Shown: piece after piece, positions 52,523 through 61,681 of the stretch
Position numbering within the stretch: the first letter of the stretch is position 1
Layout of the letters: each line of letters opens with the position of its first letter
Origin: Streptomyces sp. PTY087I2
GTDB lineage: Bacteria; Actinomycetota; Actinomycetes; Streptomycetales; Streptomycetaceae
Assembly: GCF_001687325.1 (NCBI RefSeq)
Contig: NZ_LZRD01000033.1
Coordinates: 1 to 64,000 of the forward strand
Reading direction: 5' to 3'
Length of the DNA: 64,000 nucleotides
Notes under the pieces: model-generated
Database searches by the model: none
What the model saw: the letters and a program-made list of their open reading frames with translations, nothing else
What the model was told of the DNA's origin: nothing
Position numbers and translations under genes: made by a program

Positions 52523-55500
52523 GTGTCCCGAACCACCCTGAGACGAGGGGCGGTGGCCGCCCTGTGCGTGGCGCTGCTGCCCGTCGTCCCGGCGGCCACC
52601 GCCGCCGCGTCACCCCGACCGCCGGCCCCGCCCTCCGACGCGAAACTGGCGAAGGAGGCGGCCCGGCACGACCTCACCCGCGAGCAGTTCTACTTCGTGC
52701 TGCCCGACCGCTTCGCCAACGGCGACGCCTCCAACGACCGGGGCGGGCTGACCGGTTCACGTCTCGACCACGGCTACGACCCCACCGACAAGGGGTTCTA
52801 CCAGGGCGGCGACCTCAAGGGTCTGACCCAGAAGCTCGACTACATCAAGGGCCTCGGCACCACCGCCATCTGGATGGCCCCGATCTTCAAGAACCGGCCC
52901 GTCCAGGGCACCGGCAAGGACGCCTCGGCGGGCTACCACGGCTACTGGATCACCGACTTCACCCAGGTCGACCCGCACTTCGGCACCAACGCCGACCTGG
53001 AGAAGCTGATCGACAAGGCCCACGCCAAGGGCATGAAGGTCTTCTTCGACGTCATCACCAACCACACCGCCGACACCGTCGACTACGCGGAGAAGGCCTA
53101 CGGCTACAAGCCCAAGGGAGCCTTCCCCTACCTCGACCGGACCGGCCGCCCCTTCGACGACCGCGAGGGCGTCGAGAAGGTGGACCGGAACTCCTTCCCG
53201 TACACCCCGGTCCAGGCCCCCGGCACGGAGAAGAAGGTGCCGTCCTGGCTCAACGACCCCACCATGTACCACAACCGGGGCGACTCGACGTGGGCCGGCG
53301 AGTCCAACGAGTACGGCGACTTCTCCGGGCTCGACGACCTGTGGACCGAGCGTCCCGAGGTCGTGAAGGGCATGGAGAAGATCTACGAGAAGTGGGTCCG
53401 CGACTTCGACATCGACGGGTTCCGCATCGACACCGTCAAACACGTCGACCTGGACTTCTGGACCCAGTGGGCCACCGCGCTCGACGCCTACGCGGCCAAG
53501 CGGGGCCGTAAGGACTTCTTCATGTTCGGCGAGGTCTACTCCGCCGACACCGAGGTCACATCCCCGTACGTCACCCGGGGCCGCCTGGACTCCACGCTGG
53601 ACTTCCCGTTCCAGGACGCCGCCCGGCAGTTCGCCTCCCAGGGCGCGCCCGCCGACAGGCTCGCCTCGGTGTACGGCAACGACTTCCGCTACACCACCGA
53701 CAAGGCCAACGCCTACGAGCAGGTCACCTTCCTCGGCAACCACGACATGGGCCGCATCGGGACCTTCCTCAAGCAGGACAACCCGGAGGCCGATGACGCC
53801 GAACTGCTCAAGCGGGCCCGGCTCGCCAACGAGCTGATGTTCTTCGGGCGCGGCAACCCGGTGATCTACTACGGCGACGAGCAGGGCTTCACCGGCGCGG
53901 GCGGCGACAAGGACTCCCGCCAGACCCTCTTCGCCTCGAAGACCCCCGACTACCTCGACGACGACCAGCTCGGCACCGACCGCACGCACGCCTCGGACGC
54001 GTACGACACCAAGCACCCCGTCTACCGCTCCATCGCCGCCCTCTCGAAGCTCACCAAGGAGCACCCGGCGCTGCGGGACGGCACCCAGATCGAGCGGCTC
54101 GCGGACGGCTCGGTGTACGCCACCTCGCGCATCGAGACGAAGCGGCCGTACGAATACCTCGTCGCCTCCAACAACGGCCCGAGCCCGAAGAAGGTCCAGC
54201 TCGCCACCGAGTCGGCCGACATGAACTTCCGTACGCTGTACGGCGGTTCCGGCACGGTCCGCAGCGGCAAGGACAAGAAGGTCACCGTCACCGTCCCCGC
54301 CCTGTCCAGCGTCGTGCTGAAGGCGGACAGGGCCGTCGGCGCGCCCGCCGCCAAGCCCGCGATCTCGCTGAAGGCTCCGGCCGCCGGCGCCACCGGCACC
54401 GTCGAGATCGCCGCCGACGTGGACGGCGGACAGCTCAACCGCGTCGTCTTCGCCGCCCAGGTCGGCAACGGGAAGTGGCGGACGCTCGGTTCGGCCGACC
54501 ACGCCCCGTACCAGGTCACCCAGCACCTGGACGAGACCGTCAAGGCGGGAACGCCCCTGCGCTACAAGGCCGTCGTCGTCGACCGCACCGGCCGCACCTC
54601 CAGCTCTCTCGCCTCCACCACCGCCGGTCAGGCCCCGCCGCCCGGCAAGCCCGTCGCCGTCGAGCGCGACCGGGCCGTCGTCCACTACCAGCGCCCCGAC
54701 GGCGACTACGACGGCTGGCAGCTCAAGTCCGGTGACAAGACCGCCGAGTTCATCGGGCGCGACGCGTACGGCGCGTTCGCCTGGCTCGACCTGGAGAAGG
54801 GCACCGACTCCGTCGCGTACACCGTCGAGAAGAACGGCACGGCCGACGGACCGCAGCGGACCATCGACCTCGGCGTGACCGGACAGGTCTGGATCGAGCA
54901 GGGCAAGGACGAGCAGACGGCCGAAGCCCCCGAGACCCCGCCGCAGGACACCACCAAGGCCGTCCTCAACTACCACCGTCCCGACGGTGATTACGACGGC
55001 TGGGGGCTGCACACCTGGGCCGGCGCCAAGGAGCCCACCGACTGGGCCAAGCCGCTGATGCCGGTGACGACGGACGCCTACGGGGTCACCTTCGAGGTGC
55101 CACTCGTGGACGGCGCCACCAGCCTCAGCTACATCCTCCACAAGGGCGACGAGAAGGACCTCCCCAGCGACCAGTCCCTCGATCTCGCCACCTACGGCCA
55201 CGAGGTCTGGATGCTCGGCGGCAAGCCCGGCTACCTCCTCCCGCAGACCGGCGGCGGCGCGGCCCCCGACCTGTCGAAGGCCGAGGCGCAGTGGATCGAC
55301 GCGAACACCGTCGTCTGGAAGGTGAAGAGCACCGACGCCACCAGCCAGCAGCTCGTGTACGCGAAGAAGGGCGGCATCTCCGTCGTCGACGGGGCGCTGT
55401 CCGACGAGGGGCAGTGGCTGCGGCTCCAGCAGGGCGAGCTGAGCGACGCCCAGAAGGCCAAGTTCCCCCACCTGAAGGACTATCCGGCGTTCACCGTCGA

Positions 55501-57841
55501 CACCCGCGACCGCGACCGGGTCCGCGAGTCCCTGCGGGGCCAGCTGATCGCGACCCAGCGTGCCGCCAACGGGGCGCTGCTCGCCGCCACCGGCGTACAG
55601 ACGGCCGGAATCCTGGACGACCTGTACGGCAAGAAGGCCGCCTCCGCCGAACTCGGCCCGGTCTTCGCCAAGTCCACGCCCACGCTCTCCGTCTGGGCCC
55701 CCACCGCGCATACCGTCTCGCTCGAACTCGACGGCCGTACCGTTCCGATGAAGCGCGACGACCGCACCGGCGTCTGGTCCGTCACCGGCAAGAAGGACTG
55801 GCGCGGCAAGCCCTACCGGTACGTGGTCACCGTCTGGGCCCCCACCGTCCAGAAGCTCGTCACCAACAAGGTCACCGACCCCTACTCCACCGCCCTGACC
55901 GCCGACTCCGCCCGCAGCCTCGTCGTCGACCTCACCGACCCGAAGCTCGCGCCCAGCGGCTGGTCCGGCCTGAAGAAGCCCGCCGCCACCCCGTTGCGGG
56001 ACGCCCAGATCCAGGAGCTGCACGTCCGGGACTTCTCCATCACGGACCGCACGGCGAAACACCCCGGTGAATACCTCGCCTTCACCGACACCCGCTCCAA
56101 GGGCATGCGGCACCTGAAGAAGCTCGCCGACTCCGGCACGAGCTACGTCCACCTGCTGCCCGTCTTCGACATCGGGACCATCCCGGAGAAGAAGAAGGAC
56201 CAGGCGACGCCCGGCTGCGATCTGACCGCCCCCGCACCCGACTCCGAGAAGCAGCAGGAGTGCGTGAGCAAGGCCGCCGCCAAGGACGGCTTCAACTGGG
56301 GCTACGACCCGTTCCACTACACCGTCCCCGAGGGCTCCTACGCCTCCGACCCGGACGGCACCCGGCGCACGGTCGAGTTCCGGCAGATGGTCCAGGGCCT
56401 CAACCGGGCCGGACTGCGCACGGTCATGGACGTCGTCTACAACCACACCGTCGCCTCCGGGCAGGGCGACAAGTCCGTCCTCGACCGCATCGTGCCCGGC
56501 TACTACCAGCGGCTCCTGGAGGACGGCACCGTCGCCACCTCCACCTGCTGCGCCAACACCGCGCCCGAGAACACCATGATGGGCAAGCTCGTCGTGGACT
56601 CGATCGTCACCTGGGCCAAGGAGTACAAGGTCGACGGCTTCCGCTTCGACCTGATGGGCCACCACCCCAAGGACAACATCCTCGATGTCCGCAAGGCGCT
56701 GGACCGCCTCACCCTCGCCAAGGACGGCGTCGACGGCAAGAAGATCATCCTGTACGGGGAGGGCTGGAACTTCGGCGAGATCGCCGACGACGCCCGCTTC
56801 GTCCAGGCCACCCAGAAGAACATGGCCGGCACCGGCATCGCCACCTTCTCCGACCGGGCCCGCGACGCCGTGCGCGGCGGCGGCCCCTTCGACGAGGACC
56901 CCGGCGTCCAGGGCTTCGCCTCCGGCCTCTACACCGACCCCAACTCCTCGCCCGCCAACGGCACCCGCGCCGAGCAGAAGGCCCGGCTGCTGCACTACCA
57001 GGACCTGATCAAGGTCGGCCTCACCGGCAACCTCGCCGACTACACCTTCACCGACACCTCCGGGCGTACGGTCAAGGGCTCGGACGTCGACTACAACGGG
57101 GCGCCCGCCGGATACGCGGCCGCACCCGGCGACGCGCTGGCCTACTCCGACGCCCACGACAACGAGACCCTCTTCGACGCCCTCGCCTTCAAGCTCCCGG
57201 CTGCTTCCACGGCCGCCGAGCGGGCCAGGGCCCAGGTGGTCGCCATGGCCGCCTCCGTCCTCTCCCAGGGGCCCTCGCTCTCCCAGGCGGGCAGCGACCT
57301 GCTGCGCTCCAAGTCCCTGGACCGCAACTCCTACGACAGCGGCGACTGGTTCAACGCCCTGCACTGGGACTGCCGCGACGGCAACGGCTTCGGACGGGGG
57401 CTCCCGCCCGCCGCCGACAACCAGGACAAGTGGCCGTACGCCAAGCCGCTCCTGGCCGCCACCGGCACCATCGCGCCGAACTGCGGCCAGATCGACGGGG
57501 CTTCGGCCGCCTACCGCGACCTGCTCACCATCCGTACGACCGAGAAGGAGTTCTCGCTCTCCACCACCGGCCAGGTGCAGTCCGCCCTGTCCTTCCCGCT
57601 CTCCGGCAAGGACGAGGCCCCCGGCGTGATCACCATGCGCCTCGGCAAGCTCGTCGTCGTCCTCAACGCCGCCCCGGACACCGCGACCCAGCGGCTCGCC
57701 GCACCGGCCGGGAAGACGTACGCCCTGCACCCGGTCCAGGCCAAGGGCGCGGACCTTACTGTCAAACGAGCCAGGTACGACGGGAAATCAGCCACTTTCA
57801 CCGTACCGGGACGCACCGCGGCCGTCTTCACTCTGCGCTGA
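52523..57841 (+). CDS. Secreted bifunctional amylopullulanase (two GH13 modules)
   Basis: A 1772-residue exported enzyme starting at GTG 52523 with GAGGAG upstream. Order: signal peptide (about 1-32); GH13 alpha-amylase-type module with Asp303, Glu337 and Asp408; a beta-rich domain (about 600-700); two pullulanase-associated starch-binding modules, each with RPDGDYDGW (near 720 and 815); then a pullulanase module with YNHTVASG, Asp1376 (GFRFDLMGHH), Glu1413 (LYGEGWNF) and Asp1546 (DAHDNE). All six catalytic residues are present. It would hydrolyse both alpha-1,4 and alpha-1,6 bonds, giving linear maltodextrins for MalE. A weaker internal operator set may be shared with the amylase promoter, but a terminator separates the genes. 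Confidence 0.95.
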   Translation: MSRTTLRRGAVAALCVALLPVVPAATAAASPRPPAPPSDAKLAKEAARHDLTREQFYFVLPDRFANGDASNDRGGLTGSRLDHGYDPTDKGFYQGGDLKGLTQKLDYIKGLGTTAIWMAPIFKNRPVQGTGKDASAGYHGYWITDFTQVDPHFGTNADLEKLIDKAHAKGMKVFFDVITNHTADTVDYAEKAYGYKPKGAFPYLDRTGRPFDDREGVEKVDRNSFPYTPVQAPGTEKKVPSWLNDPTMYHNRGDSTWAGESNEYGDFSGLDDLWTERPEVVKGMEKIYEKWVRDFDIDGFRIDTVKHVDLDFWTQWATALDAYAAKRGRKDFFMFGEVYSADTEVTSPYVTRGRLDSTLDFPFQDAARQFASQGAPADRLASVYGNDFRYTTDKANAYEQVTFLGNHDMGRIGTFLKQDNPEADDAELLKRARLANELMFFGRGNPVIYYGDEQGFTGAGGDKDSRQTLFASKTPDYLDDDQLGTDRTHASDAYDTKHPVYRSIAALSKLTKEHPALRDGTQIERLADGSVYATSRIETKRPYEYLVASNNGPSPKKVQLATESADMNFRTLYGGSGTVRSGKDKKVTVTVPALSSVVLKADRAVGAPAAKPAISLKAPAAGATGTVEIAADVDGGQLNRVVFAAQVGNGKWRTLGSADHAPYQVTQHLDETVKAGTPLRYKAVVVDRTGRTSSSLASTTAGQAPPPGKPVAVERDRAVVHYQRPDGDYDGWQLKSGDKTAEFIGRDAYGAFAWLDLEKGTDSVAYTVEKNGTADGPQRTIDLGVTGQVWIEQGKDEQTAEAPETPPQDTTKAVLNYHRPDGDYDGWGLHTWAGAKEPTDWAKPLMPVTTDAYGVTFEVPLVDGATSLSYILHKGDEKDLPSDQSLDLATYGHEVWMLGGKPGYLLPQTGGGAAPDLSKAEAQWIDANTVVWKVKSTDATSQQLVYAKKGGISVVDGALSDEGQWLRLQQGELSDAQKAKFPHLKDYPAFTVDTRDRDRVRESLRGQLIATQRAANGALLAATGVQTAGILDDLYGKKAASAELGPVFAKSTPTLSVWAPTAHTVSLELDGRTVPMKRDDRTGVWSVTGKKDWRGKPYRYVVTVWAPTVQKLVTNKVTDPYSTALTADSARSLVVDLTDPKLAPSGWSGLKKPAATPLRDAQIQELHVRDFSITDRTAKHPGEYLAFTDTRSKGMRHLKKLADSGTSYVHLLPVFDIGTIPEKKKDQATPGCDLTAPAPDSEKQQECVSKAAAKDGFNWGYDPFHYTVPEGSYASDPDGTRRTVEFRQMVQGLNRAGLRTVMDVVYNHTVASGQGDKSVLDRIVPGYYQRLLEDGTVATSTCCANTAPENTMMGKLVVDSIVTWAKEYKVDGFRFDLMGHHPKDNILDVRKALDRLTLAKDGVDGKKIILYGEGWNFGEIADDARFVQATQKNMAGTGIATFSDRARDAVRGGGPFDEDPGVQGFASGLYTDPNSSPANGTRAEQKARLLHYQDLIKVGLTGNLADYTFTDTSGRTVKGSDVDYNGAPAGYAAAPGDALAYSDAHDNETLFDALAFKLPAASTAAERARAQVVAMAASVLSQGPSLSQAGSDLLRSKSLDRNSYDSGDWFNALHWDCRDGNGFGRGLPPAADNQDKWPYAKPLLAATGTIAPNCGQIDGASAAYRDLLTIRTTEKEFSLSTTGQVQSALSFPLSGKDEAPGVITMRLGKLVVVLNAAPDTATQRLAAPAGKTYALHPVQAKGADLTVKRARYDGKSATFTVPGRTAAVFTLR

Positions 57842-57910
57842 CCACCCGCGGCACTACGGTGACGGCAGACGTCGGCAACGGAGCCGCGACAGCCGTACCC
57901 GGTACCGTCC

Positions 57911-57952
57911 GGCCGGCCCCGCCCACCCCTCCGGGGGAGGACGGGGCCGGCC
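57911..57952 (+). terminator. Terminator hairpin after the amylopullulanase gene
   Basis: GGCCGGCCCCG / CGGGGCCGGCC, 11 bp perfect, with an inner CCTCC-GGAGG stem. Its position argues that the next gene starts after 57952, not at the in-frame GTG 57859. Confidence 0.75.
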
Positions 57953-57987
57953 GCGGCCGTCGGCCCGCCGGCGCACCCTGCCCCAGC

Positions 57988-60090
57988 GTGCGGACGGTGA
58001 TGATGACCAAGGTGGGATACCTTCCCGAGGAGACGAGCAGCTTCGTCGGGAGGCGGGCCGAACTGGCCCGGCTGCACACCGCGTTGACCACCCGGCGGAT
58101 GACCACCCTGATCGGCCCCGGCGGGGTCGGCAAGACCCGGCTCGCGCTCCGGGCCGCCCGCGCGGTCGCCGACCGTTACGCGGACGGCGCCTGGTGGGCC
58201 GACCTCTCCCCGCTCTACGACGACCGGCTGCTGCTCCCCACCGTCTCGGACGCGGTCGGGCTCGCCGACCACACCCTGCGGATGCCCGCCGAGGCGCTCT
58301 GCGAATGGCTCGGCGACAAGCACCTCCTGCTGGTCCTCGACTCCGCCGAACACCTCCGCGGCCCCTGCTCCCACCTGCTCGCCGAGCTCCTGACCACCTC
58401 CATCGGCCTGACCGTCCTGGTCACCAGCCGGCAGCCGCTCGGCACCCGCGGCGAGCACGTCGTCCAGGTGCCGCCGCTCCCGGTCGACGGAGCACCCGAC
58501 GCCCTCCAGCTCTTCGCCGACCGGCTGCACGCCGCCGACCCCCGGGCCGGCCTCGACGCCCCCGGGGACGAGGCGGCCGCCGCCGAGATCTGCCGCCGCC
58601 TCGAAGGCATCCCGCTCGCCATCGAACTGGCCGCCGCGGGCATCGGCCGGCACAGCGTGGCCCAGCTCGCCGCCCGGATCGGCACCCGCTTCGACGCCCG
58701 CAGCGGCACCGTCACCCTCGACCCCGGAGCCTCCCGGCTCGACCTCCTCGCCGACGAGACCGTCTGGCCCCGCCGCCACCGCACCCTGCGCACCGCCATC
58801 GGCTGGTCCCACGAGCTGTGCACCCCGCTGGAACGCCTCCTGTGGGCCCGGCTCACCCCGCTGCGCACCGACTTCGACGCGGAGGTCGCCCGCGAGGTCT
58901 GCGCCGGGGGGCCGCTCACCCCCGGCGAGGTGGACCGGGCGCTCCAGGGCCTCGTCGCCCAGTCCGTCGTCCAGCGCGACGGCGACCGCTACCGGATGCT
59001 CGACACCCTGCGCGAGTACGGCCGCATGTGGCTCGCCGAGCTGGGCGAGGCCCGCGCCGCCGCCGACCGGCACGCGAGCAGCTTCCTCGGCCTCGCCCGC
59101 CGCGCCCACGAGGGGTGGACCGGCCCCGACCAGGTGTCCTGGTACCACAAGGTGTCCGACACCCATCTGGACCTGTGCGCCGCCCTGGAGCACCTGCTCG
59201 CCCACGACGTCGTCGGCGCCCAGGAGATGGCGGGCCGGGTCGGCTTCTTCTGGGCCTGCTGCGGCCATCTCTCCGAGGCCCGGAACTACGCCCAGCGCGC
59301 CCTGGACGCGGGCCCCGTCGAGGGGCCCCGCCGGACCAGGCTCCAGTGGGTCCTCGGCGTCGCGGCCCTGCTCCAGAGCGACTTCGCGACCGCCGAGAAG
59401 TACGGGGCGCTCTGCACGGCCACCGCCCTGTACGACCGGGACGACGAGGGCATGCTCGGCGCCACGTATCTCTCCGGGCTCACCCAGCTGATGACCGGGC
59501 AGCCCGCGGCGGCCCTGGAGGCGGCCGGGCGCGTCCTGCGGATGACCGAGGGCGTCCCCGTGGACTCCGGCCACCGGCTGCGCTGCCGCCTCGTCACCGT
59601 CTTCGCGCTCACCGCGCTCGGCCGGCTCGCCGAGTCCGAGGCGGCGGCCACCGCGCTGCGCCGGGCCTGCGAACGCGGCGGCGAGTTCTGGACCCGCTCC
59701 TACGCGGACTACCAGCTCGCCCTGATCGCCCTGCTCCAGGACCGCCCGGAGGCCTCCGCCGACCACGCCAGGGCGATGCTCGCGGGCAAGCACCGGCTCC
59801 GCGACAGCTTCGGCATCGCGCTGGGCCTGGACCTCCTGGCCGCCGCCATCGCCGCCCAGGGCGCGGGCGCCCAGGCCGCCCGGGTCTACGGCACCGGACA
59901 CGCGTACTGGCGGATGGTCGGCCACCCCCAGCGCGGTACGCCCGAGCTGGGCCCGGTCCGCGAGCGGTGCGAACTCCAGGCGCGGGCGGCCGTCGGCGAC
60001 GAGGCCTACCAGCAGGCCTTCGAGCGCGGCCAGTCGGACAACGCGGAGGTCGGTCTCGCCGCCGCCCTGCGCACCGAACTACAGCTCTGA
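57988..60090 (+). CDS. NB-ARC ATPase/TPR regulator-like protein without DNA-binding domain
   Basis: About 700 residues. Near the N-terminus, SSFVGRRAELARLHTAL leads into an NB-ARC ATPase with Walker A GPGGVGKT at 43-50, LLLVLDSAEH (Walker B-like), TSRQPLG and IPLAIELAAAGIG, then a winged-helix spacer and helical TPR-like repeats to the end. It matches the central and C-terminal parts of AfsR/LuxR-type regulators, but no SARP or LuxR helix-turn-helix is visible at either end, so it may signal through a partner. Possible starts are GTG 57988, GTG 57997 and ATG 58000; none has a clear ribosome site. Confidence 0.8.
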   Translation: MRTVMMTKVGYLPEETSSFVGRRAELARLHTALTTRRMTTLIGPGGVGKTRLALRAARAVADRYADGAWWADLSPLYDDRLLLPTVSDAVGLADHTLRMPAEALCEWLGDKHLLLVLDSAEHLRGPCSHLLAELLTTSIGLTVLVTSRQPLGTRGEHVVQVPPLPVDGAPDALQLFADRLHAADPRAGLDAPGDEAAAAEICRRLEGIPLAIELAAAGIGRHSVAQLAARIGTRFDARSGTVTLDPGASRLDLLADETVWPRRHRTLRTAIGWSHELCTPLERLLWARLTPLRTDFDAEVAREVCAGGPLTPGEVDRALQGLVAQSVVQRDGDRYRMLDTLREYGRMWLAELGEARAAADRHASSFLGLARRAHEGWTGPDQVSWYHKVSDTHLDLCAALEHLLAHDVVGAQEMAGRVGFFWACCGHLSEARNYAQRALDAGPVEGPRRTRLQWVLGVAALLQSDFATAEKYGALCTATALYDRDDEGMLGATYLSGLTQLMTGQPAAALEAAGRVLRMTEGVPVDSGHRLRCRLVTVFALTALGRLAESEAAATALRRACERGGEFWTRSYADYQLALIALLQDRPEASADHARAMLAGKHRLRDSFGIALGLDLLAAAIAAQGAGAQAARVYGTGHAYWRMVGHPQRGTPELGPVRERCELQARAAVGDEAYQQAFERGQSDNAEVGLAAALRTELQL

Positions 60091-60151
60091 CCAGCGGCTG
60101 AGCGGCACTCGTGTCCCCGGACTACCCGCACCCCTCGCGTTGTGAGTAAGG

Positions 60152-60165
60152 TTAGGCATGCCTAA
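60152..60165 (+). promoter_or_regulatory. Iron box before the DUF2470 gene
   Basis: TTAGGCATGCCTAA is a perfect palindrome inside TAAGGTTAGGCATGCCTAAG, the DtxR/IdeR/DmdR operator pattern, 41 bases before the start. Confidence 0.88.
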
Positions 60166-60206
60166 GTAGCTGCTTGGGTTCCGCTGACCCTCCCTGGAGA
60201 ACCCGG

Positions 60207-60911
60207 ATGCGTCTTTCCCGCCCCCGCGCCACGCAGCCGACCCGCGCCGAGCGTGTCCGGTCGATCCTGACCGTCGCCCACTCCATGACGGTGGTCAGCG
60301 ACGGCCTGCACACCGAAGTCCGCCGCCTCGACGGCACGGGCGCGATGGGCCACATCCACCTGCATGCCCCGAACGACGGCAATCACGCGCCCAGCGCCGA
60401 ACGTGTCCCGGCCCGCCTGGAGTTCACGGACATCGCCGCCACTCCCGTACGCGACCGGCTGCGCGCCCGCGTCACGGTCACCGGGCTGCTCGCCTCCCCG
60501 TACAGCAACGACACCGAGCAGTCCACCTGCATGGAGTTCGGCCAGGCCGTCCTGGAGGACGCCGAGGGGCGCACCTTCGTCACCCTGGAGGAGCTGGAGG
60601 AGGCGGAGACCGACCCGATCGCCGCCTGCGAAGCGGGCATGCTCACCCACCTCGTCGACGACCACGCCGAGCTGGTCCCGCTCCTGCTGCGCCTGGTCCA
60701 CCCGCGCCCGGAGCGCGGCATGACCCGGGCCGTGCCGCTCGCGATGGACCGGTACGGGGTCACCCTGCGGCTCGAATACCCGGACACCCACGAGGACGTC
60801 CGGCTGCCGTTCCCCCGCCCCGTCACCGAGATCGACCAGGCGGGCCCGCAGATCCACGCCCTGCTGGCCGCCGCCCGCCGCGTCTCCCACCGCAACGGCC
60901 TGCCCGCCTGA
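60207..60911 (+). CDS. DUF2470 protein under iron control
   Basis: A 234-residue soluble protein starting at ATG 60207 with GGAGA seven bases upstream. The N-terminal part (AERVRSILTVAHSMTVVSDGLH; RLRARVTVTGLLASPY) looks like a split-barrel, flavin/heme-binding type fold. The C-terminal ~85 residues (HLVDDHAELVPLLLRLVHP; GVTLRLEYPDTHEDVRLPF) match DUF2470. Such two-part proteins include HugZ-type heme-degrading enzymes, so a heme or iron use role is plausible. The iron box upstream supports it. It is convergent with the TetR gene, 6 bases apart. Confidence 0.85.
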   Translation: MRLSRPRATQPTRAERVRSILTVAHSMTVVSDGLHTEVRRLDGTGAMGHIHLHAPNDGNHAPSAERVPARLEFTDIAATPVRDRLRARVTVTGLLASPYSNDTEQSTCMEFGQAVLEDAEGRTFVTLEELEEAETDPIAACEAGMLTHLVDDHAELVPLLLRLVHPRPERGMTRAVPLAMDRYGVTLRLEYPDTHEDVRLPFPRPVTEIDQAGPQIHALLAAARRVSHRNGLPA

Positions 60912-60917
60912 GCCGCC

Positions 60918-61646
60918 CTACGGCTCGGGCAGCCGCTGCGCCGGTACGGCGGGCACGTCCGGGGCGAACGCGGAGAGCCGGGCCAGCAGGTCCCCGAACG
61001 GGCCGTCCGCCGGCTCCTGCGACAGCACCCGCAGCACGATGCCCGCCATCTCCTGGTCGTACGCGGCGCTGACGGCGGCCAGCGCCGCGAAGTCGTGCAC
61101 CAGCTGCGTCTCCAGCTCCTCGCGCGGAATGCGCCGCCCGTCCAGCCAGATCAGCGCCGTCGACTCGGCCAGCGACACCCAGGAGCGGACCACCAGCTCC
61201 AGCCGGGCGGGCGGTTCGGCCACCCCGAGGTGCGTGATGATCTGCTCGTACGCGGCCTGCCGCACCCCGTCGATCATGGCGTTCGCCGTCGAGGAGCCGA
61301 CCGCGGGCCCGCCGCGCATCAGCGCCGAGAAGCCCGGGCCGTGCTCGTCGACGAAGTCGAAGAACCGCCCCATCACCCGCAACAGCCGGGCCCCCAGGGG
61401 CCCTTCGAGCGGTTCCAGGAAGCGGGCCGCCAGCTCGTCGGCGGCCCGCCGCAGCGCCGCCTCGTACAGGCTCTGCTTCCCGGGGAAGTAGTGGTACACC
61501 AGCGGACGCGAGATCCCCGCGGCGGCGGCGATCTCGTCGATCGACACATCCTCGGGCGAGCGGCGGCTGAACAAGTCCAGCGCGACGCCGATCAGTTGCT
61601 GTCTGCGCTCGTCGACGCCCATCCTGCGCCGCACCCCGGTCGTCAT
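60918..61646 (-). CDS. TetR-family regulator
   Basis: A 242-residue regulator starting at ATG 61646. The helix-turn-helix is MGVDERRQQLIGVALDLFSR through IDEIAAAAGISRPLVYHYFPGKQSLYE (9-62). The ligand domain has FSALMRGGPAVGSSTANAMIDGVR, typical of regulators of lipid or alkane genes. It is last in the operon metal-hydrolase (62783), ferredoxin reductase (61682), TetR, with 35 bases before it, and probably regulates that operon. Confidence 0.93.
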   Translation of the reverse strand: MTTGVRRRMGVDERRQQLIGVALDLFSRRSPEDVSIDEIAAAAGISRPLVYHYFPGKQSLYEAALRRAADELAARFLEPLEGPLGARLLRVMGRFFDFVDEHGPGFSALMRGGPAVGSSTANAMIDGVRQAAYEQIITHLGVAEPPARLELVVRSWVSLAESTALIWLDGRRIPREELETQLVHDFAALAAVSAAYDQEMAGIVLRVLSQEPADGPFGDLLARLSAFAPDVPAVPAQRLPEP

Positions 61647-61681
61647 GCGAACAGCCTATCGGGGGCGAGGCCGTGCGGACC

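Noticed and set aside
52757..57730. Minus-strand open frame of over 1600 codons opposite the amylopullulanase gene
   Set aside because: Val/Gly/Glu/Asp-rich shadow of the real gene, whose catalytic motifs are on the plus strand.
57859..57990. GTG 57859 as start of the NB-ARC protein
   Set aside because: It lies before a strong terminator hairpin at 57911-57952 and has no ribosome site.
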